Assembly: GCA_016931915.1 (NCBI GenBank)
Contig: JAFGDU010000155.1
Location: 1-41,010 of the forward strand
Origin: Actinomycetota bacterium
GTDB taxonomy: Bacteria > Actinomycetota > Geothermincolia > Geothermincolales > RBG-13-55-18
Direction: 5' to 3'
DNA: 41,010 nucleotides
A program made the translations under genes and the position numbers. Of this stretch, positions 27,593 to 36,143 are shown one piece after another. The notes beneath the pieces were generated by a model that was not told the DNA's origin, did no database searches, and was given only the letters and a program-made list of their open reading frames with translations. The stretch's first letter is position 1. Every line of letters begins with the position of its first letter.

Positions 27593-29977
27593 TCAATCAA
27601 GCAGGACCGTGATGCCCCCGCGCATCTCGTCAGGGTCCCTGACCCCAAGGTCGCTGCCGTTCACCACCAGGCGCAGGGGAACGTCGCTGCCCTCGCACAC
27701 CACCCTGAGCTCGCGCGGACCAGGTAGTTGGGATGTGATATCAAGACGCAGGGCATCTCCATCCCGCTCGCATGCGCTCACCATGCACCCATCGATCCCA
27801 AAGGCGTTCCCAGCCGGCAGGTCCAAGTAGACGTGGCCGTGCCGGGCGAGGATGCGGGCGGATGCGTAGAGGGAGGAGCCGGCACCCCAGTCCAGCATGA
27901 TGTAGCCGGGAGTGGGCACGTTGTAACCGAAATGGGCGTAGTTCTCCTCGATGCCCCCCAGCACTGAGGGGCGCAGTGGCACGTAGGGCTCGCGGCCCAG
28001 GTACATGGTGGTGAAGCAGGCGCGCAGGGTGGCGATGCCGCGCTCGAAGAGCTCCGCCTCGCCGGTGGCGTGGTAGTAGTCGACGAGCAGGGGAGCAATG
28101 AGGCCCTGGCGGGCATCGTTCCATTCGGCATCGGTGTTCTGGGAGGCGAACCCCCCGAAGACGTTGATGGAGAGGAAGGGCGGGTCCCACACCTGGTGGT
28201 AGGCGAGCAGGCGGTCCAGGGCCCTGCGCCCCGCCTCCAGGTAGTGCTCCTTGCCGCAGGCCAGGTAGAGCTGGAGGAAGGCGGCGGCCGTCCAGTACAT
28301 GCACATGGCGTTCTCGGGAAGGCAACCGCTGCGGGGATCGGTCCATCCCACCGGCTTGGGCGAGCAGGAGAAGAAGGTCTCGTAGTCGTACCAGATATTC
28401 GGCTCCACCACGCCGGCGATGAGAAAATCGCCTCCCGACCGCGCGCCGTGGAGATACCTCTCCTCCCCCGTGATGTTGTACAGCAGGGCGAGAAACATAA
28501 CCGCCGCGGCGGACTCGGCACTCTCCCCCAGGCAGGGGTCTATTGCGGCCTTGCCCCGCTTGAAGCGGAACCAGGCGGGGAAAGCCCCGCTGGGAAGCTG
28601 GATGTCCATGACGGCATCGGCCTGCCTGCGGCAAGCCTCGAGAACGGCCGGCTCGCCGCCTAGGTCGCGGTACCATTCCAGCAGGTGATAGCCGGTGGTG
28701 CAGCTGTCCGCCAGGTGGTAGTCGTTGGTGATGGTGAAGCCGCGGGTCCCCTTCCTCCACACCATCCTGTTGCCCACGAGATAGAGGACGGCGGGGAAGA
28801 GCCCGTCGGGGCGCGGCGAGGCCAGGGCGAACTCGCGCACCAGTGCCGCCCTGCGCCGCAGTTCCCCATCGTCCATCTCCTCCGCCAGCCATGCCGCCCC
28901 GTATGCCGAGCGTACGTTGCTGAACCAGCTCTGGAGCTCGATGACGGAGGGCGAGGCGCCGGGATTCGAGCCCAGCGACTTGCGCAGGAGCCGGTAGAGG
29001 ACGGGGTGGTTGGTGACGTGGGCCGCGCCGAACCTCAGGACGAAGGCGTAGAGGCGCGGCAGGAGGATGAAGGCGGTATTGGTGATCTTGTTCCGCCGCA
29101 GGGGCGGGAGGGTTGAATTCATGTTGTAAGTGTACGCGCCCCCACACCTCACTCCCTCGATCTCCAGCTCGGTCCAGTTCTCCTCGTTGAGGAAGGCCCA
29201 GTTGCCGGCGAGCCGGGCATGTTCGTCCAGGGGCAGCTGCTGCGGCCCGGGCTCGGACATGCGCGTGCGGCCGCTGCTCTGCCAGAGAAAGGAGTTCACG
29301 CGGCGGTGGACCTCCGCGCCGCTTCCTCCCGTGACGAAAAGGTAATAGGAGAGAACCGCTTCCCGGCCTCTCTTGAGCGCGAAACCGGGAAAGGTTCTGG
29401 CGGAGAAATACACGTGCCCTTTCACGCGATGGCCCACGATCCCGTAGGATATGGTGCTCCCTTCCAGGGTGAGGGCGGTCCTTATACCGCTCCGGTTCAG
29501 GGTGTCCAGGGCGGTGAGGTCGGGCACCAGTGCCACGGCCGCCTTATCTCCCTCCAGGATGACGCAGGGGGAGCGGAATACCTGGTCCGGCGCGACCATA
29601 TCCGGCTCGGGATGCAGGTGGGGGATGAAGCGGTAGCCGCCTGCGGGAAGAGGGCCGGCGAGGCTCAGGGAAGCCGTACACCTACCCAGGAAGGTGTGGC
29701 GCCGAGCTCGCAGCAGGTGCTGCAGCCGGAAGACACCGTCATCGATCTTATGTAGCGAGCTCTCGATGTCGAGGCAATCGGCGGGATTCGAAACGCGGAA
29801 GGGAGGGCATGGACTCCAGGCGGCGATTTCCAGCAGGGGAGAGCCGGCGGCGATGGAGTACTCCTCGTCCCCATACCCATCCGATATGGAGAGGATGGGG
29901 ATACCCCTGGCACCCTCCAGTGCAAGGGCAAACTCTCTCTCGCTGTCCGCAGACCGAAAACGATTGCTGCCGGCCAA
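27593..29977 (-). CDS. Large protein with probable (alpha/alpha)6 glycosidase-like domain
   Basis: The product is 794 aa from TTG 29977, preceded by GGGGGTGAGG. Residues 1 to about 240 are beta-rich. From about 300 to 700 there are repeated helical hairpins with an aromatic-rich pattern typical of six-hairpin glycosidases and epimerases: NDYHLADSCTTGYHLLEWYRD (key residues NDYH and GYHLLEW), SGAFPAWF, AESAAAVMFLALLY, WYDYETFFSCSPKP, ENAMCMYWTAAAFLQ and ASQNTDAEWNDARQGL. The C-terminus returns to beta-sandwich. There is no signal peptide. I cannot assign a CAZy family or substrate. The GH1 gene 4 kb away supports a carbohydrate role, weakly. Catalytic acids would most likely be among the Asp/Glu in NDYH, YDYE and DAEWND. 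Confidence 0.65.
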   Translation of the reverse strand: MAGSNRFRSADSEREFALALEGARGIPILSISDGYGDEEYSIAAGSPLLEIAAWSPCPPFRVSNPADCLDIESSLHKIDDGVFRLQHLLRARRHTFLGRCTASLSLAGPLPAGGYRFIPHLHPEPDMVAPDQVFRSPCVILEGDKAAVALVPDLTALDTLNRSGIRTALTLEGSTISYGIVGHRVKGHVYFSARTFPGFALKRGREAVLSYYLFVTGGSGAEVHRRVNSFLWQSSGRTRMSEPGPQQLPLDEHARLAGNWAFLNEENWTELEIEGVRCGGAYTYNMNSTLPPLRRNKITNTAFILLPRLYAFVLRFGAAHVTNHPVLYRLLRKSLGSNPGASPSVIELQSWFSNVRSAYGAAWLAEEMDDGELRRRAALVREFALASPRPDGLFPAVLYLVGNRMVWRKGTRGFTITNDYHLADSCTTGYHLLEWYRDLGGEPAVLEACRRQADAVMDIQLPSGAFPAWFRFKRGKAAIDPCLGESAESAAAVMFLALLYNITGEERYLHGARSGGDFLIAGVVEPNIWYDYETFFSCSPKPVGWTDPRSGCLPENAMCMYWTAAAFLQLYLACGKEHYLEAGRRALDRLLAYHQVWDPPFLSINVFGGFASQNTDAEWNDARQGLIAPLLVDYYHATGEAELFERGIATLRACFTTMYLGREPYVPLRPSVLGGIEENYAHFGYNVPTPGYIMLDWGAGSSLYASARILARHGHVYLDLPAGNAFGIDGCMVSACERDGDALRLDITSQLPGPRELRVVCEGSDVPLRLVVNGSDLGVRDPDEMRGGITVLLD

Positions 29978-30292
29978 GTCCTCACCCCCTACTTCAGTCC
30001 AGTATAATATAGCGGTTCATCAAAGGAACGGCGCTTTTTCATCAGCTCCGGGCTCGGCCTGAATGATCCCTTAGCTGGACATGGACAGGGCATGATAACG
30101 AACGTGTCTAGACAGTCATGCCAAGAACAATGCTTTGCGCAAATACGCTTCGGGCTGATCCCCAAACGGGACAAAAATGTCCCATGTCCGGAGCTGACCC
30201 CCTTTACACCAGTTACATCCCGAACGTGTCTTCCGAGACAAAGAAAAAGGCCCCGCATCAACGGAGCCCTTTTTATCTTTTTGAGGATAACG
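29978..30292. other. Intergenic region with hairpin and terminator
   Basis: No convincing gene lies here. Present are GGGACAAAAATGTCCC at 30168-30183 (5-bp stem, hexaloop), followed by TCCGGAGCTGACCCC, which resembles the inverse of the GGGGTCAG start of the composite repeat. A bidirectional terminator lies at 30245-30275. The first 60 nt carry the upstream region of the TTG-started gene. Confidence 0.5.
30245..30275 (-). terminator. Bidirectional intrinsic terminator after the TetR gene
   Basis: A 7-bp stem (GGCTCCG with CGGGGCC on the minus strand, one wobble) has a 6-nt loop and a run of five T on both sides. It lies about 20 nt after the stop of the TetR gene at 30293. Confidence 0.8.
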
Positions 30293-30886
30293 TTAGTTTC
30301 GTGTCGCCAGCCCGTAGATGAGGTAGTCGGTTACCGCGTTGGCCACCCTTGGAAGATCCAGGTTCTCGCCGAGCATGAACAGCTGCAGGCCGAGATGCTG
30401 CGGGATGCCCGCCACCACGGCAGAAACGATATCTACGTCCATGGGGCGGAAGATGCCCTTCTCGATGCCGCGCGTCAGGAGGATCTTGACCATCTCCGAC
30501 ACGCGCTGCTGCCATTCGACGATGCGGTAGTCTATCTCGGGGTTCATGCCCATGACTTCCTTGATATAGATGGCGGAGAACTCCCAATTCTCGCTGAAGA
30601 ATTTGTAGAGTGCCAGGATGGTGTTTGTTGTCTTCTCCTTGAGCTCGTCGATTGTCGACGGGATGTCGCCCAGTTCCTTCGCCACGATTTCGAACATGGT
30701 GTTCAGTATGCTGTCCACGAGTTCAACGAAGAGGTCTTTCTTGCTGTCGAAGTAGCTGTAGAAGGTGGCGCGGGCCACGTGGGCCTCCTGCAGAATATCC
30801 TCAACCGAACAGCGGTTGAACCCTTTGCGGGAAAATATGCGGATCCCGGCATTGACGATGTCGGCTCTTTTGTCTCTCCTTGGCAA
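30293..30886 (-). CDS. TetR family transcriptional regulator
   Basis: The product is 197 aa. The HTH at about residues 8-55 reads DIVNAGIRIFSRKGF, then VEDILQEAHVARATFYSYFDSKKDL. The C-terminal domain is helical with IYIKEVMGMNP. It resembles the FadR/AcrR-type regulators that answer small hydrophobic ligands. A good AAGGAGG-like site precedes the ATG (CTCCTCC on the plus strand at 30892-30898). It is divergent from nth. The shared space contains GCACAGA (30951) and TCTGTGC (30984), an inverted repeat with 27 bp between, which might be operator half-sites. Confidence 0.9.
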   Translation of the reverse strand: MPRRDKRADIVNAGIRIFSRKGFNRCSVEDILQEAHVARATFYSYFDSKKDLFVELVDSILNTMFEIVAKELGDIPSTIDELKEKTTNTILALYKFFSENWEFSAIYIKEVMGMNPEIDYRIVEWQQRVSEMVKILLTRGIEKGIFRPMDVDIVSAVVAGIPQHLGLQLFMLGENLDLPRVANAVTDYLIYGLATRN

Positions 30887-31062
30887 GTCGTCTCCTCCTT
30901 CTCCGTCAATGAATAACTACACGATTTTTATATATTTTCCACATAATTTGCACAGATTGTCAAATTGAAGAACATGATTTATGTCTGTGCTATGCTGGGA
31001 CAAACGCGAAAACTGAACATTCACACGAGTTTAAGTAAGGCTGGAAGTGGAAAAACGGGCTC

Positions 31063-31806
31063 ATGAACCGAACAGACAGACTATATAGCCAAAGTGTTCA
31101 AAAACGCGGCGGCGCCATACACAGAGACCCAGCCGCCAGGCTCATACCTAAGATAGACAGGCGCCTGCTGCGCTGCTATGGCGACAAGGAATGGAACCCC
31201 CAATTCGAGGAGCTTCTTGACGGGCTCATCCATACCATCCTCTCCCAGAACACCAGCGACGTGAATTCGCACCGCGCCTTCCGCGAGTTGAAGGACAGGT
31301 TTCCCGCCTGGGAGGAAGCGGCAGGCGCCAGGACGGAGGATATCGAGGATGCCATCAGGTCGGGGGGTATAGCTCACGTCAAAGCCGAGAGGATCAAAAA
31401 GGTGCTGGAGATAGTGCACCGGGACTGCGGGGAGTATTCCCTGGGATGCCTGGGTAACATGGGGAGCGAAAGGGCCATGGCATATCTCCTGGATATGCCG
31501 GGCGTGGGCAGGAAGACGGCGGCGGTGCTACTGCTCTTTCAGCTGAGCTACCCCTACTTCCCGGTGGATACGCATATCTTCCGCTTGGGTAAACGGCTGG
31601 GCATCATCCCGCCCAGGGCCAGCGCGGACAGGGCGCACGATATCATGGACGAGCTGGTACCTGACGATATAAAGTTCAGGCTGCACATAAATATCATCGA
31701 GCACGGAAGGCAGGTGTGTAAAGCGAGGAAACCAAACTGCCCCGGATGCTGTCTTAACGATATATGCCCGCGCACAGGCGTAAAGGAGGAAACAAGCGAT
31801 GCGTAG
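31063..31806 (+). CDS. nth: Endonuclease III-like DNA glycosylase/AP lyase
   Basis: The product is 247 aa, a little longer than E. coli Nth through an N-terminal extension. The helix-hairpin-helix LLDMPGVGRKTAAVLL carries catalytic Lys151, and PVDTHIFRL carries Asp169. The 4Fe-4S loop is complete: Cys219-x6-Cys226-x2-Cys229-x5-Cys235. It removes oxidised pyrimidines from DNA. The SQNTSD segment (usually SQ-TD) is the conserved N-terminal substrate loop. The stop overlaps the start of the next gene by 8 nt, so the two are cotranscribed. The N-terminal 25 residues are poorly supported, and a later start cannot be excluded. Confidence 0.9.
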   Translation: MNRTDRLYSQSVQKRGGAIHRDPAARLIPKIDRRLLRCYGDKEWNPQFEELLDGLIHTILSQNTSDVNSHRAFRELKDRFPAWEEAAGARTEDIEDAIRSGGIAHVKAERIKKVLEIVHRDCGEYSLGCLGNMGSERAMAYLLDMPGVGRKTAAVLLLFQLSYPYFPVDTHIFRLGKRLGIIPPRASADRAHDIMDELVPDDIKFRLHINIIEHGRQVCKARKPNCPGCCLNDICPRTGVKEETSDA

Positions 31807-33502
31807 GATATTGGTGGCCTTGGTCCTGGCCCTTGTGATTGTGGCGCTTCCTCTCTCGCTGGCCCTGGCCCAGTCAAACCAGGAAGTGATAGACGATGTC
31901 TTCGTCGAGACGGAATCGATACGGGGGCTCGAGGCCGACCCCAACATCCCCGTCAATTACCTCACCCGGGCCGAGCTCGAGGAGCGTATGCTCGAGGACT
32001 TCGCGGAGGAGAACCCGGAGGAGGATATCCAGGACGCCGAGGACATCATGGTCTTACTGGGGTTCATCGAGCCGGACCTGGACCTGGAGGAGTTCTACAT
32101 CGCCCTGCTCACGGAGCAGATCGCCGGTTTCTACGACCCCGAGGACGACAGCCTCTACCTCGTCTCGGAATCGCAGTCCATGAGCGCTATGGACCAGTAC
32201 ACCCTGTCCCACGAGTTCGTTCACTACCTGCAGGACCAGAACTTCGACCTCATGCGCCCGCCCTTCCACGATCCCGACGATGTTGCGGAGGAGACCGACG
32301 ACGACGCCTCCTTCGCGGCGACCTGCCTGGTGGAAGGCGACGCCGTTATCGCCTCTGAGTACTGGCTGTTGAAGTACGTGTCCGCCGACGACCTGTTGGA
32401 CATGCAATTGGAGAGCGGTGATTACTCCACCGAGGTGCTGGACAGCGCCCCCGACTATATCTACGACAGCCTCCTCTTCCCCTATCTGGAGGGAGCTGAT
32501 TTCGCCCGCTACATACACGACAGGTCGGACGGCTTCGACGCCATCGACAAGGCCTTCAGCGAACCGCCTACGACTACTGAGCAGATCTACCACCCCGAGA
32601 AATATCTCGATGGCGAAGGAGCGGTGGAGGTGCAGCTCGACGATATGTCGTCGGAGCTGGGCAGTGGCTGGGAGCTCGACTACGACAACGTGCTGGGTGA
32701 GTTCGACGTCTACGAGCTATTCCAGCCGTACCTCTCGGGAAACGCAACGGAGGATGCAGCCGAGGGATGGGGCGGAAACCGCTACCATTATTACAGCGAT
32801 CCCGACGGGGACAAGCTGCTGGTCCAGGCTTACGCCTGGGACAGTGAGAAGGACGCGCAGGAGTTCCTCTCCGCTTACGTGCAATATATCCAGGACCGCT
32901 TCGAGGATGAGGCGGAGAAGGGATCGCCAATAGGTGCCTGGATGGCGTGGTCGACCGACGAATACACCTTCGGGTTGAAGAGGGACGGAGATAACACCTA
33001 CATACTGCAGGCAACGTCTGACGAACCGTTCCAGGCCGCCATTGCCTCATTGGGCGAGGAGGGCGACGCCATCGACGAGGGCGCCATCGAGACGGAGAAG
33101 AAGTCGGCGACCAGCGAGGAGACCGACCTCAGTGGGGTGATCATTGCCGTGGTCATCGGCCTTCTGGTGCTGGGCATCATCCTGGTGATCGTGATGCTGG
33201 TGATGTACCGCCGCCCGCCGGCACCGCCCGGGCAAACCCCCATGGGCGGCCATGGTCCATACCAGTACCCTCCCGGCGGAGGAAGCGGCGTCTACACCGG
33301 TCCGCAGTCCGGCGGGACCTACGGTACTAAACCGCCGCCGCCCCCAAGCGTCCAGCCGCCGCCGCCACCACCATCGACGGTGCCGCCTCCACCCGGTGGC
33401 GTAGCGCCACCTCAAGGGTCCGCTGCACCGCCACAACCCGGTTCGACAGCGGCACCACCCGGGGAAGAGCCTCCACCGCCGTCACTCACTATCTCCGATT
33501 AG
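31799..33502 (+). CDS. Membrane-anchored HExxH metalloprotease-like secreted protein with Pro-rich tail
   Basis: The product is 567 aa. A Sec signal (RRILVALVLALVIVALPLSLALA) is cleaved after about residue 24. The ectodomain is acidic and has TLSHEFVHYLQD, giving His138, Glu139 and His142. LVEGDAVIASEYW supplies Glu179 as a candidate third zinc ligand (gluzincin pattern). A transmembrane helix spans about residues 443-468 (IIAVVIGLLVLGIILVIVML, key pattern only). A cytoplasmic tail of about 95 residues follows, made of Pro, Gly and Gln (PPPPPSVQPPPPPP type). AAAGGAGG precedes the ATG. I do not recognise a named family. It would act outside the cell on unknown proteins. Coupling to nth is probably only operon economy. 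Confidence 0.75.
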   Translation: MRRILVALVLALVIVALPLSLALAQSNQEVIDDVFVETESIRGLEADPNIPVNYLTRAELEERMLEDFAEENPEEDIQDAEDIMVLLGFIEPDLDLEEFYIALLTEQIAGFYDPEDDSLYLVSESQSMSAMDQYTLSHEFVHYLQDQNFDLMRPPFHDPDDVAEETDDDASFAATCLVEGDAVIASEYWLLKYVSADDLLDMQLESGDYSTEVLDSAPDYIYDSLLFPYLEGADFARYIHDRSDGFDAIDKAFSEPPTTTEQIYHPEKYLDGEGAVEVQLDDMSSELGSGWELDYDNVLGEFDVYELFQPYLSGNATEDAAEGWGGNRYHYYSDPDGDKLLVQAYAWDSEKDAQEFLSAYVQYIQDRFEDEAEKGSPIGAWMAWSTDEYTFGLKRDGDNTYILQATSDEPFQAAIASLGEEGDAIDEGAIETEKKSATSEETDLSGVIIAVVIGLLVLGIILVIVMLVMYRRPPAPPGQTPMGGHGPYQYPPGGGSGVYTGPQSGGTYGTKPPPPPSVQPPPPPPSTVPPPPGGVAPPQGSAAPPQPGSTAAPPGEEPPPPSLTISD

Positions 33503-33548
33503 GAATGGATGGTAAGGCACAAGCGGCGGCGTTTCAGTAGCAATATAC

Positions 33549-33575
33549 AAGGGGCCCGGGCAAACGGGCTCCTTT
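33549..33575 (+). terminator. Intrinsic terminator after the protease-like gene
   Basis: A 10-bp stem (AAGGGGCCCG with CGGGCTCCTT, one wobble) and a 6-nt loop are followed by a short T stretch. It lies 47 nt after the stop codon and just before the tRNA promoter. Confidence 0.75.
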
Positions 33576-33580
33576 CCGTA

Positions 33581-33610
33581 TTCAAACCCCCTTCTCCTTT
33601 GCGCTATAAT
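33581..33610 (+). promoter_or_regulatory. Promoter of tRNA-Met
   Basis: TTCAAA (33581-33586), an 18-bp spacer and a perfect TATAAT (33605-33610) lie 21 nt before the tRNA 5' end. The -35 matches the consensus at four of six positions. Confidence 0.65.
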
Positions 33611-33631
33611 ATTCCCCTGGAAAAGTCATAC

Positions 33632-33707
33632 GGGCCCATAGCTCAGTTGGCAGAGCAGCGGACTCATAATCCGCGTGTCGCAGGTTCGAGTCCTGCTGGG
33701 CCCACCA
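33632..33707 (+). tRNA. tRNA with CAT anticodon (tRNA-Met, possibly tRNA-Ile2)
   Basis: Acceptor GGGCCCA pairs with TGGGCCC, followed by ACCA encoded in the gene. The D stem is GCTC/GAGC. The anticodon stem GCGGA/TCCGC closes loop CTCATAA, giving CAT. The T arm has GGTTCGAGTCC. A G-C first pair excludes the initiator type with its unpaired C1. Elongator Met and lysidine-modified Ile2 cannot be separated by eye. Confidence 0.95.
33681..33707. other. Probable attL core at the tRNA-Met 3' end
   Basis: The tyrosine integrase gene ends about 120 nt beyond this tRNA, and foreign-looking DNA follows. Integrases of this type usually recombine at the T arm and acceptor of the tRNA. No second copy of GGTTCGAGTCCTGC was found up to 41010, so attR would lie outside the window. 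Confidence 0.4.
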
Positions 33708-33714
33708 GAAAAAG

Positions 33715-33750
33715 ACCAGGTCAGAGGATGTTCTCTCTGGCCTGGTTTTT
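33715..33750 (+). terminator. Intrinsic terminator of tRNA-Met
   Basis: A 12-bp stem (ACCAGGTCAGAG with CTCTGGCCTGGT, one wobble) and an 8-nt loop are followed by T5, 8 nt after the tRNA. Confidence 0.9.
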
Positions 33751-33823
33751 ACGTTCAAAGAGGTAGGAGATCCCGTAACCACAATATAACCACAAAATTT
33801 TCCGTGGGCCTGTTTTTACCCCG

Positions 33824-34933
33824 TTATTCCGGGCTTGGATCATCGTTGAACTGGGAGGAGAACATGCCCTCTAATCGGGCAAGAGGGCGCTCGTACGAAC
33901 CGGGGAAGAGATGAGCATAGGTATCCATGGTCATGCTTATAGACGCATGCCCCATGGCTCTCTGCAATGCCTTAGGGTCCATGCCGGCGGCGATGCAGAG
34001 GCTTGCGTATGTATGCCTTAGGTCGTGAAAGCGGATTCTACGAATACCCGCGTCCGTTAAGGCGTTCTCAAAACCTCTGGTGATGAGGTTGCGGCGGTCA
34101 CGAGGCTTTCCTACGGAATTAGGAAAGACCAGCTCATCGGACTCCTGCGCCTCCTCCTTCTCATGCAGCCTCTTAAGTATGCAGACAAGGAACTGGGGTA
34201 TAGGCACAGCCCTGCGTGAAGATTTCGATTTAGGCTCGCTAAACCCGAAGTCTTGATCATAGGTCCTGACCACCCGGATGTTGCCGTGGGTGAAATCGAC
34301 GTCCCCCCATTTCAGGCCAAGGATCTCTCCCTGGCGAAGCCCAGCGAAACAGGCAACAGCCAGTAGCGGCATGAGGTAGTCGTCGGCTGCTTCAAGAAGC
34401 CTGGATACTTCATCCGGTGTAAGGCAGGCCATCTCTTTTTTCTCCACTCTGGGAGAACGGATAGACATGGTGGGGTCCCTGGCAATTATCTCGAGAGTCT
34501 GTGCGTGATGGATGATGACTTTCAGGTAACGGTATATCTTCCTCCGGGTACCTGGGGAGATATTCTTCTCCTCTAAATACGAGAGGAAGTTCTGGACCAA
34601 TATGGGAGTGATGGCAGATATCCTCTTCTTCTTGAAGAACGGTTTTATATGGTTCTCGACAACCTGCTTGTAATCTTCATGTGTTGAGGGCTTGACCTGG
34701 CTCTTCTTGGCTTTGAGGAAATCCTCACAGAACTCCATGAAGATCGGATCCTCGGGTGCTTTTTGGCCGTACGTACCCGCCGCTAACTCCCTTTCGATGC
34801 TTATCTTTAACGATTCCGCTGCTTTTTTTGTGCTACCTGCAATCTTTTCGGTCCTATTTCCGTATGGATCGTTGAACCTTACCACATAGCGTGCGGTCCC
34901 GTCTTTTCTGTATCGCTTGTATATGCTAGCCAT
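33824..34933 (-). CDS. Tyrosine-type site-specific integrase 1
   Basis: ATG 34933 follows GGAGG and gives MASIYKRYRKDGTARYVVRF, the same opening as the second integrase in this element. The product is 369 aa. It has an N-terminal AP2-like arm-binding domain (1 to about 65), a SAM-like core-binding domain (about 70-160) and a catalytic domain. The catalytic domain has Arg in CFAGLRQGEILGLKW, the HDLRHTYAS box, GHAS and the nucleophile Tyr in MDTYAHLFPGS. All catalytic residues are present. It cuts and rejoins at att sites through a 3'-phosphotyrosine. It points away from the element, toward the tRNA. Confidence 0.95.
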   Translation of the reverse strand: MASIYKRYRKDGTARYVVRFNDPYGNRTEKIAGSTKKAAESLKISIERELAAGTYGQKAPEDPIFMEFCEDFLKAKKSQVKPSTHEDYKQVVENHIKPFFKKKRISAITPILVQNFLSYLEEKNISPGTRRKIYRYLKVIIHHAQTLEIIARDPTMSIRSPRVEKKEMACLTPDEVSRLLEAADDYLMPLLAVACFAGLRQGEILGLKWGDVDFTHGNIRVVRTYDQDFGFSEPKSKSSRRAVPIPQFLVCILKRLHEKEEAQESDELVFPNSVGKPRDRRNLITRGFENALTDAGIRRIRFHDLRHTYASLCIAAGMDPKALQRAMGHASISMTMDTYAHLFPGSYERPLARLEGMFSSQFNDDPSPE

Positions 34934-34974
34934 GCAACCTCCATCTAGCTCTACAAAAATGTAGCACATACCAG

Positions 34975-35018
34975 TGACATAATAGCATATTGACATAATT
35001 AAAGGACTAGATGATAAT
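34975..35018 (+). promoter_or_regulatory. Promoter with direct repeats upstream of the 35118 gene
   Basis: TTGACA (34990-34995), a 17-bp spacer and GATAAT (35013-35018) form a good promoter on the plus strand. TGACATAAT occurs twice, at 34975-34983 and 34991-34999, 16 bp apart, so one copy overlaps the -35. The stretch CATATTGACAT...AATTAAAGG recurs at the promoter before the excisionase gene, which suggests a common regulator. Confidence 0.6.
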
Positions 35019-35117
35019 GGAGACAGTGAGCTTTCGATGTTTAAATTAAAGGGACGTGCTCATTACAATAGCGGCTCATATGCGGTCGATGGTTGTTTAG
35101 ACGAGGAGGGCGTCAAC

Positions 35118-35582
35118 GTGGCTAAGAAGAAGGAGCCGGTGAGGCCAGAAAAATACGTTCCCGCAAGAAACCAGGCAATAAATATCATCACTATTTCCGA
35201 CCTCCACAACCAACCTATAGAGATCCGGGATGGACTCAGGCATGGAGAGGATTACCTGGTCACTTGGCATAAGAGAGCCTTGTTCTACCTGAGGCATCTT
35301 ACAAAAGAAGAGAAAGAAGATTGGGATAGGGACAGGGAACCCCCTGAGGGCGTAGACGAGTTCATCGGTATTCATTCGCTCAGAGATAGTCAAAGGAACG
35401 AATACTTGGACAACATCCGCGATGGAAAGGTCTATCTCTTCTGTGTCCGCAAGCAGGTGATGGGACTCGTCTCGAATCACATACCCGAGAGGGCGGAGAA
35501 GATGTTCGAGAAATGGAGGAGGGAAAAAGACGCTGAGGACAGCAGGATAGCTAAGGAAGCCGCTAAGAAGAGGAAGTATTAA
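35118..35582 (+). CDS. Hypothetical element-borne protein
   Basis: I do not recognise this protein. GTG 35118 has GGAGGG with a 7-nt spacer. The longer in-frame ATG at 35037 has no such site. The product is about 154 aa, highly charged, with a basic N-terminus (AKKKEPVRPEKYVPARN), a central ITISDLHNQP and YLVTWHKRALFYLRHLT, and a Lys/Glu-rich C-terminal helix ending KKRKY. It has no membrane segment or Cys pattern. It is divergent from integrase 1 and followed by its own terminator. Confidence 0.7.
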   Translation: MAKKKEPVRPEKYVPARNQAINIITISDLHNQPIEIRDGLRHGEDYLVTWHKRALFYLRHLTKEEKEDWDRDREPPEGVDEFIGIHSLRDSQRNEYLDNIRDGKVYLFCVRKQVMGLVSNHIPERAEKMFEKWRREKDAEDSRIAKEAAKKRKY

Positions 35583-35600
35583 TAGTTAGCAGGTAACATA

Positions 35601-35628
35601 CATGCCTCCCAATTTAGGCATGCGTTTT
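35601..35628 (+). terminator. Intrinsic terminator after the 35118 gene
   Basis: A perfect 7-bp stem (CATGCCT with AGGCATG) and an 8-nt loop are followed by CGTTTT, 18 nt after the stop. Confidence 0.7.
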
Positions 35629-35735
35629 ATAAGAAAAGGACTCGCACCCCTACTTTATGAGATTTTAATACGGAAAATCCGTTGAGCACGTTATACATAT
35701 CAGATAAAGCTTCGGGTAGATGGGGGGAAGTATTA

Positions 35736-36143
35736 ATGAGAATATATATCACTCATTGCTCGGCCAAGAAAGACGAGTCCTTGCGGAAAAGTGGGAAAAA
35801 AGTGACACCGGACAAATTATATACAGCTACACCGCTAATAGGTTTCATTAACCAATGTGAGCTGATGAATGCAAAGTGGGCGATATTCTCAGATCAGTAC
35901 GGCGTTTTATTCTCGAAGGACCAAGTATCGTGGTACGAAAAGAATCCCGACAGAGTTACTAGAGAAGAATTTGAATCACTTCATAGAAATTTTGACGAAA
36001 GATTGCAGCCGTTTGATGAGATATGGTTCTACCATAATCCGGGACGCTTTCATGGTTTATACAGGGAACTGATCAATTCTTCTGACCTAAAAACTAGAAT
36101 AAGGCTCTTTTCACATAAGAGCGAAATCATGAGGGAAAAGTGA
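35736..36143 (+). CDS. Small DUF6884-like protein
   Basis: ATG 35736 follows GGGGGGAAG. The product is 135 aa. The pattern begins MRIYITHCSAKKD and continues KVTPDKLYTATPLIGFI, KWAIFSDQYGV, WYEKNP and FDEIWFYHNPGRFHGLY. From memory this resembles the DUF6884 group of small proteins in phages and mobile DNA; the name is unverified and no activity is assigned here. The conserved CSAKK near the N-terminus and NPGRFH near the end suggest a nucleotide- or base-binding enzyme fold, as inference only. Its stop overlaps the next start (TGATG), so the two form a coupled pair. Confidence 0.7.
   Translation: MRIYITHCSAKKDESLRKSGKKVTPDKLYTATPLIGFINQCELMNAKWAIFSDQYGVLFSKDQVSWYEKNPDRVTREEFESLHRNFDERLQPFDEIWFYHNPGRFHGLYRELINSSDLKTRIRLFSHKSEIMREK

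Noticed and set aside
27741..29147. Second long minus-strand frame inside the 794-aa gene
   Set aside because: It is a +1 frame shadow, rich in Arg, Pro and Gly. The main frame has coherent domain patterns.
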